Source of the DNA: Gymnopilus junonius
Taxonomy: Eukaryota; Basidiomycota; Agaricomycetes; Agaricales; Galerinaceae
Reading direction: 5' to 3'
Assembly (NCBI GenBank): GCA_015501075.1
Contig: JADNYJ010000162.1
Coordinates: 22,052 to 86,051 of the forward strand
DNA length: 64,000 nucleotides
Under the pieces are notes generated by a model. That model was not told the DNA's origin, made no database searches, and saw nothing but the letters and a program-made list of their open reading frames with translations. Position 1 is the stretch's first letter, and each line of letters starts with the position of its first letter. This document shows positions 59,568-64,000 of this stretch, piece after piece. Both the position numbers and the translations under genes were made by a program.

Positions 59568-60846
59568 TTCTGGGTTAAAGGACTATAAGTAATGCTCAAC
59601 AGTCTGGGAAAGTGCTTGCTTTTTGCATAGGCTCACTTTCAATAGCCAGCTCAGATTTGGTGAATTCTAGATCAGTGGATGTCACTGCTGCCAAGCACTC
59701 ACTTGCTTTGTGGGCCATTGCTTAGCATGGCATGTACAAGTCTTTTTAAAAAAAAAGAAATCCCAAAGTCTAGACAGAAACATACATTGCTATTCTTGTA
59801 ATCCAATGGAGAATACAAAAGGCATTTTTTGGAATTTGGCCATTGCATAACACTGTAATACTTTATTATTCATATTGAGCAATCAAAATTCAAGTCCATC
59901 TCCATGCTTTTGCTCATTTTTACATTATCTCTTACTTGCTTCACTTGTGCAGTGAAACTGTTCAATTTAGACCCTTATGATGAATGTTCCTCTGTATTTC
60001 TTTGTTATTTTATTTTATTTTATTTCTTTGTTCACCTGTGTATATTTGGCTTATTCAATGGAAGTTTGGTTTGATCCTTTGTCACTTCCTGTCTTCCCTC
60101 CTTATCCTACTATCCTGCTCCTGACCCAAGTTGTGCTCTGACTGCACTGGGCTTTAGTGGGATCTCATAGACAATATATCAGTTCCAAGTCATGCTTTCA
60201 GAAGCTACACTGGTCTGATCCTCCTCAGGGGTGGCAGTCATTTGAGTTATCAGTATTGTGCTTGTAGCTGCACCTGGCTCACACATTGAATTTTATTTTT
60301 CCCTCTTTGTTCTTTCAGCAATGTTGACATCTCATCCTCAGTATAGTACCCTGACCTTTATGATGGAATGCCTCAAGAGCTCAGCTGGCTATCTTTCCCA
60401 CCCTGCCATCCTAGATGTGATGTGTTTCTTCCTCCTGCCATTTTGCATGGCTTCATCCAGAGCAGTTTGGATTAATGACTGACTCTGGGAGCTCTGGTCC
60501 CTGAATTTCATGAGATCTGTCTACTATCCTGGGCTAAAGAACTCAGACATTGATGTACTTTCTGGCATTCTTGCCCACTTTCAATGCTGCAATGGTCACC
60601 TAGGCTGCTTTGACCCTACCATTTCACCCCAGCACTTTGACCCAACCACCCCTGGTTAGGATTCATTCACCAACAGGGTAACAACTCTTACCCAGAGTAT
60701 GCATCCCTACCTGACATCTGGCAGTGACAACCCCCCCCAATTATGGTTTTTTCAAAACCTCATATACCCAAGCATTGTCATGATTGGCTCATGAAGTTGT
60801 GAAGGGTGTTGACACATGAAAGAATGCCAATGGCCTCCACAGGGAG

Positions 60847-61074
60847 TTGTGGGACAACAGGCCAAGATACCCCTCTTTGGAGGATTTAAAAGCACTTGAT
60901 GCCATTATGATGTTCAATGAAGGCATGGATTTACTAGCACAGGCACAGTGCAGCATTAAATTCATGTCTGCATGGTGTAGGATGGCTCAGTTTTTCTGTG
61001 GTGGTATCAAGACCTCAGTCACCACATTAGCAGAAGTATTACCAGCAAAAGAGACCCTCATAGTGTTTGGCTGA
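60847..61074 (+). pseudogene. Fragment of an unrecognised ORF, 75 aa
   Basis: It reads MWDNRPRYPSLEDLKALDAI, MFNEGMDLLAQAQCSIKFMS, CRMAQFFCGGIKTSVTTLAEVL and ends LIVFG. The sequence composition is globular and coding-like. The frame upstream (from about 60700) is broken by stops. It may belong with the divergent ORF at 58980-59567 as one former element; this is a guess from proximity. Confidence 0.35.
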
Positions 61075-61788
61075 ATGGGTGTGAGGAGGCTGATGGGCTG
61101 TGGCTCTTGAAGCACAGGGTCCCATGCTTCATCATCCACATGGTTGATACAACCACAGACCCAAAATGCACCCACAAATACAATCTGCAACTTCCAAACT
61201 TCATCATTGATACCCCAGCTATTCATCTCTCCCCTGACAAGAATGCTAGACTTGATGGTCACCCAGAATGGTCAGCATTCATGCGATGTTGACAAAGACT
61301 ATGGCATCCAGCCTCTCTGGCAGGCTGAGCCCTCATGCATAAGGATTGCATGCATTCATGGAAGGGCAGATTTATACACCATCTATATCAATTCAACCCT
61401 CCACATCCAAGCCTGCACCTCCTCTCAATGACTCTGATTTGGACAGGATGGTAGACACCAGGAGGCATACCAGCAATTCTCCTCCTCTGGATGTAGATGT
61501 GATCTGAGGATGCCAGCACATGCATTCTCCACATAGCCCTCCCCAGCTGCTTCCAGCTCTTCTTGCTCCATGCTCTTACTCATGCTCTCCTCATCATCAT
61601 TTACCTCCTTCTAGCCTTAGTCAAGATCATTCTGCCTCTGAGAAGTTGGACTCATATGGTGCATCGAGGACACAGTGTGCTCCTACCTATCATTGCTGCT
61701 CTCATTTCATGAGCCCTAGGACACAACCTTGTCCCTCAGTCTCTTATCATCAGCTGCATGATCATTGGTCCCTCTGCATCATTCTCCA

Positions 61789-62218
61789 TGTTGACATGAT
61801 AAGTGTCCATGTGACTACATCACATAACTCACATAACATGTGTGATCAGACATGTCTATATGCAACTAGATCCAGTGATGACAGAGTATCACAGTCATCT
61901 TATATGACTAAAACATGTGATCACTTAGTGAGCATATTACTCATCTTATGAGTAGATATTAGTAATTACATAGTAATTAGCTGAGTAATTGCCTTATGCA
62001 TTACTCATACATAGTTAGTCACTGCATGTCCTGTAGGTATATAAGGATGCTCTAAACAGCATCCTAATCAAGTCATTCATACTTCTGTAGTAGCCTAAGT
62101 AGTCACCTTAGCACTAGCCTCTCACAACCCAGGTAAGATAGTAGCTACAATGATACTATGCAGAGTGCATCTGCAGATACAGTGGTTTGCAGCTGTATGT
62201 ACCACTTGCTGCTCAACA
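61789..62218 (+). repeat. 5' LTR of a copia element (430 bp)
   Basis: The end is set by CTCAACA followed at 62219 by GGTTATGGGCCCCG, the same PBS-like bases found next to the gag-only element's LTR. The start TGTTGACATG at 61789 is a proposal, since the 3' LTR is outside the window. A TATATAAGG box lies at about 62037. Confidence 0.65.
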
Positions 62219-62647
62219 GGTTATGGGCCCCGATAGCAAAGCATGCTGTTTGCCACTGGCAGAACCTGCTTGACATTGAGTTCCCTTAGGGCAGAACCTG
62301 TCCAGCATTGTTCGCCATTGTGCAGAACCTGCTTAGCATTGTCTGTAGCTTACTTCTACCTGGGAAGATAGTTCGCCGTTAGGCAGAACATCGACCACAG
62401 CTGTTCATCGCTAGACAGAATGCTCTCCCACAATTGTTCACTACCATGCGCAACATTGTATAGGGCCTTGTCATGTGGGCCCAGACATCTGTCACTGTCT
62501 GGACAAATTGCCCTTAAGGGGTTAATTCCATGTCTGGCACAGGTATTTTTAGCAGTGCTTTCCTTATTTAGCACACTTTTACACACCTGTCACTGACACA
62601 ACCCAGCCTTTTCTTAACAGAAATTCCAATATCCAAACAACTCAACA

Positions 62648-63592
62648 ATGTCTTCCGTAAAGAACACCACTTCTATCTCCTTCACTGCCTCTGACCTTCC
62701 TAAATTCGATGGTCATCACTACCACCAATGGGCATCAAAATGGAGGCTGTCATTCTCCATATGGACATTAAAGCCATCCTTGAAGGGACCCTTACTGCTC
62801 CTCCAGAGCAATCAATTAGGGAACCCACTTTCCTACTGGCACTCATGCCACTGACACCACTCCTGCCACTGGGCCTGCCCAGGGTGATATCATCCTGTAC
62901 AACGCCCACTTCTCTCGATGGACTGCTGCCAAGGAGGTGTACCACCATAAACTGGAGAGTTACAACTCCAAGAATGCCAAGGCGCTTGGCCTTTTGGCCA
63001 TGTGCCTCGATACTGGTATATGGGACCAGGTTAAAACCCTGTCTGTGGCTGAAGCATGGGATTGGATCAAGACGAAATACTCCAGGAGATGTTCATTGAG
63101 ACCCTCGAAGACTTTAGGGTTCTTATGAACCGTAAAATAGACCTCTCCAATCCAAACCCCCAGATCACCAAGTTCCAATTTCATTACGGCATCTCCCATT
63201 TGTAATGATACATCTGCCACAACAACATCTGGTGCCTCTGTCATGGTACCCATGGTTTCGCAATCCATGGCTGCCTCATCCTACTCATGAATCTTCCACT
63301 TGCTATAAATGCCACATCCGAAGCATCCATTTATCAGCGATGATGGAAGATTTCACTAGGCAAAACTCAGTTCCAAATATGGAACTGAAAGACCTCTTTG
63401 ACAGCATTCGCACCACATGGGCTGCCCGATTTGGGCACCTTAAGCAGCACGAGCAACCCAAGCGGCACATTCTATGTGCCGAAGCAGCTCAACCCGCCTA
63501 AGGACAGCCGGCCCAAAAACCAACAGGCTAACAATGCGAATGTGCAGCGTAACACTGTGATCAAAGGGAAAGGTCCCGAACCACCACTCTGA
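62648..63592 (+). pseudogene. Copia Gag, frameshifted
   Basis: It starts at ATG 62648: SISFTASDLPKFDGHHYHQW, the usual copia Gag opening. In a second frame MDIKAILEGTLTAPPEQSI follows, then in a third ILYNAHFSRWTAAKEVYHHK and LGLLAMCLDTGIWDQVKTLS with AWDWIKTKYS. Near 63500 comes QANNANVQRNTVIKGKG, a basic Asn-rich region that often precedes the zinc knuckle. At least three indels separate these parts. Confidence 0.7.
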
Positions 63593-64000
63593 TCAGCAGA
63601 AAGCTGGTAACCCCAGCAGTTCACAGAAAAAGGAGTATCCTAAGAGGAAACCCTGCCGCTCTGGCTTCAAACCAAAGTCAGCATGCTTTGTTGAGGACTC
63701 TGATGATGAGCCTTTATGCTCGCATCAACAGGCATTTCCCACCACTAGAGAAATCGTGCCCAGTCCCCACTATCACAATGTAGTTGAGATTAGTGGACAG
63801 GTACTATTACCTCTCACAAAGTCCACGAAGGTGCCTGGAAGAACCCCACTCAGGGGAATGGCACCATACCCCTCTTTAGGAAATCACAGGACCTTATGTC
63901 ACGAATCGGGGTTACCCCAACTATTGCCACCTCGAGTAGATTCGAGGAAGTCGCCCTTAATACGGCACAAGTAGGATGCCGAGAATGTGGGAATGAGTAG

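Larger units (their letters stand above)
55136..61788. other. 6.6-kb CpG-poor repeat graveyard
   Basis: No intact gene was seen. It includes a coding-like trace at about 55690-55845 (HTVEQLNKILKAEPYQNSKN, ELKDLMYIYHDWENK), a degenerate CT-rich repeat at 56490-57080, and the decayed ORFs listed at 58980 and 60847. Confidence 0.45.
61789..64000 (+). mobile_element. Copia retrotransposon, 5' part, runs off the window
   Basis: LTR, PBS, a leader of about 430 bp with a degenerate repeat (GCAGAACCTGC..AGCATTG, 62240-62400), then gag. The frame is shifted repeatedly. Sequence after 63600 (HNVVEISGQVLLPLTKS) would be the start of Pol but is not diagnostic. Confidence 0.7.

Noticed and set aside
1..64000. 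tRNA, rRNA, CRISPR, prophage or secondary-metabolite cluster
   Set aside because: None seen by eye: no cloverleaf with a TTCRA loop, no regular short direct-repeat array, and no NRPS, PKS or terpene synthase motif.

Overview
The window looks like a stretch of a basidiomycete (Agaricomycetes-type) genome. The supported genes have many short (about 45-75 bp) GT-AG introns, often with a CTAAC/CTGAC-like branch site. The repeats include families typical of mushroom-forming fungi: Plavaka transposases, Mutator-like (MULE) transposases with SWIM fingers, copia and Ty3/gypsy elements of the DUF4100 type, and a DUF6698-like gene. No prokaryotic operon, CRISPR array, rRNA or tRNA gene was seen.

Layout. 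(1) 1-5.3 kb: a decayed Plavaka transposase on the minus strand, split by a small LTR element (1380-3004) with identical 175-bp LTRs, a 5-bp target duplication, a PBS and a PPT, but only a gag gene. (2) 5.6-12 kb: a damaged DUF6698-like gene, one KNH/Kre9-like secreted cell-wall protein gene, a 5'-truncated paralogue, and the 3' end of an unrecognised membrane-like gene. (3) 12.7-14.7 kb: an F-box-like protein with an in-frame minisatellite. (4) 16.5-20.7 kb: a structurally complete MULE with 20-bp TIRs and 8-bp target duplications. It carries a broken transposase and a second ORF with a PHD-like finger. (5) 21.7-33.1 kb: the most gene-like part, with an F-box/LRR-like gene divergent from an intact GLO3-type ArfGAP, a TA-flanked MITE, a GNAT acetyltransferase and an intact Ubc1/UBE2K-type E2 (217 aa, Cys88). 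(6) 35.2-42 kb: a decayed Ty3/gypsy element with 5' LTR, PBS, gag, protease, RT, RNase H and integrase. (7) 42-61.8 kb: a CpG-poor transposon graveyard with an unpaired gypsy LTR, a second Plavaka, and a second MULE that has two further elements nested in it. (8) 61.8-64 kb: the 5' LTR, leader and gag of a copia element that runs off the window.

How the parts relate. The host genes have cell-biological roles (COPI traffic, ubiquitin conjugation, F-box substrate selection, cell wall) and do not form a cluster or pathway. The main story is element-on-element insertion with readable junctions: a gag-only LTR element in a Plavaka intron donor, and a MULE-type MITE plus a GGCCTGG-rich element inside the second MULE. 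The left and right parts also differ strongly in CpG-directed decay. I see no convincing new defence or biosynthetic system. The best candidates for follow-up are the gag-only retroelement and the MULE with its zinc-finger passenger.
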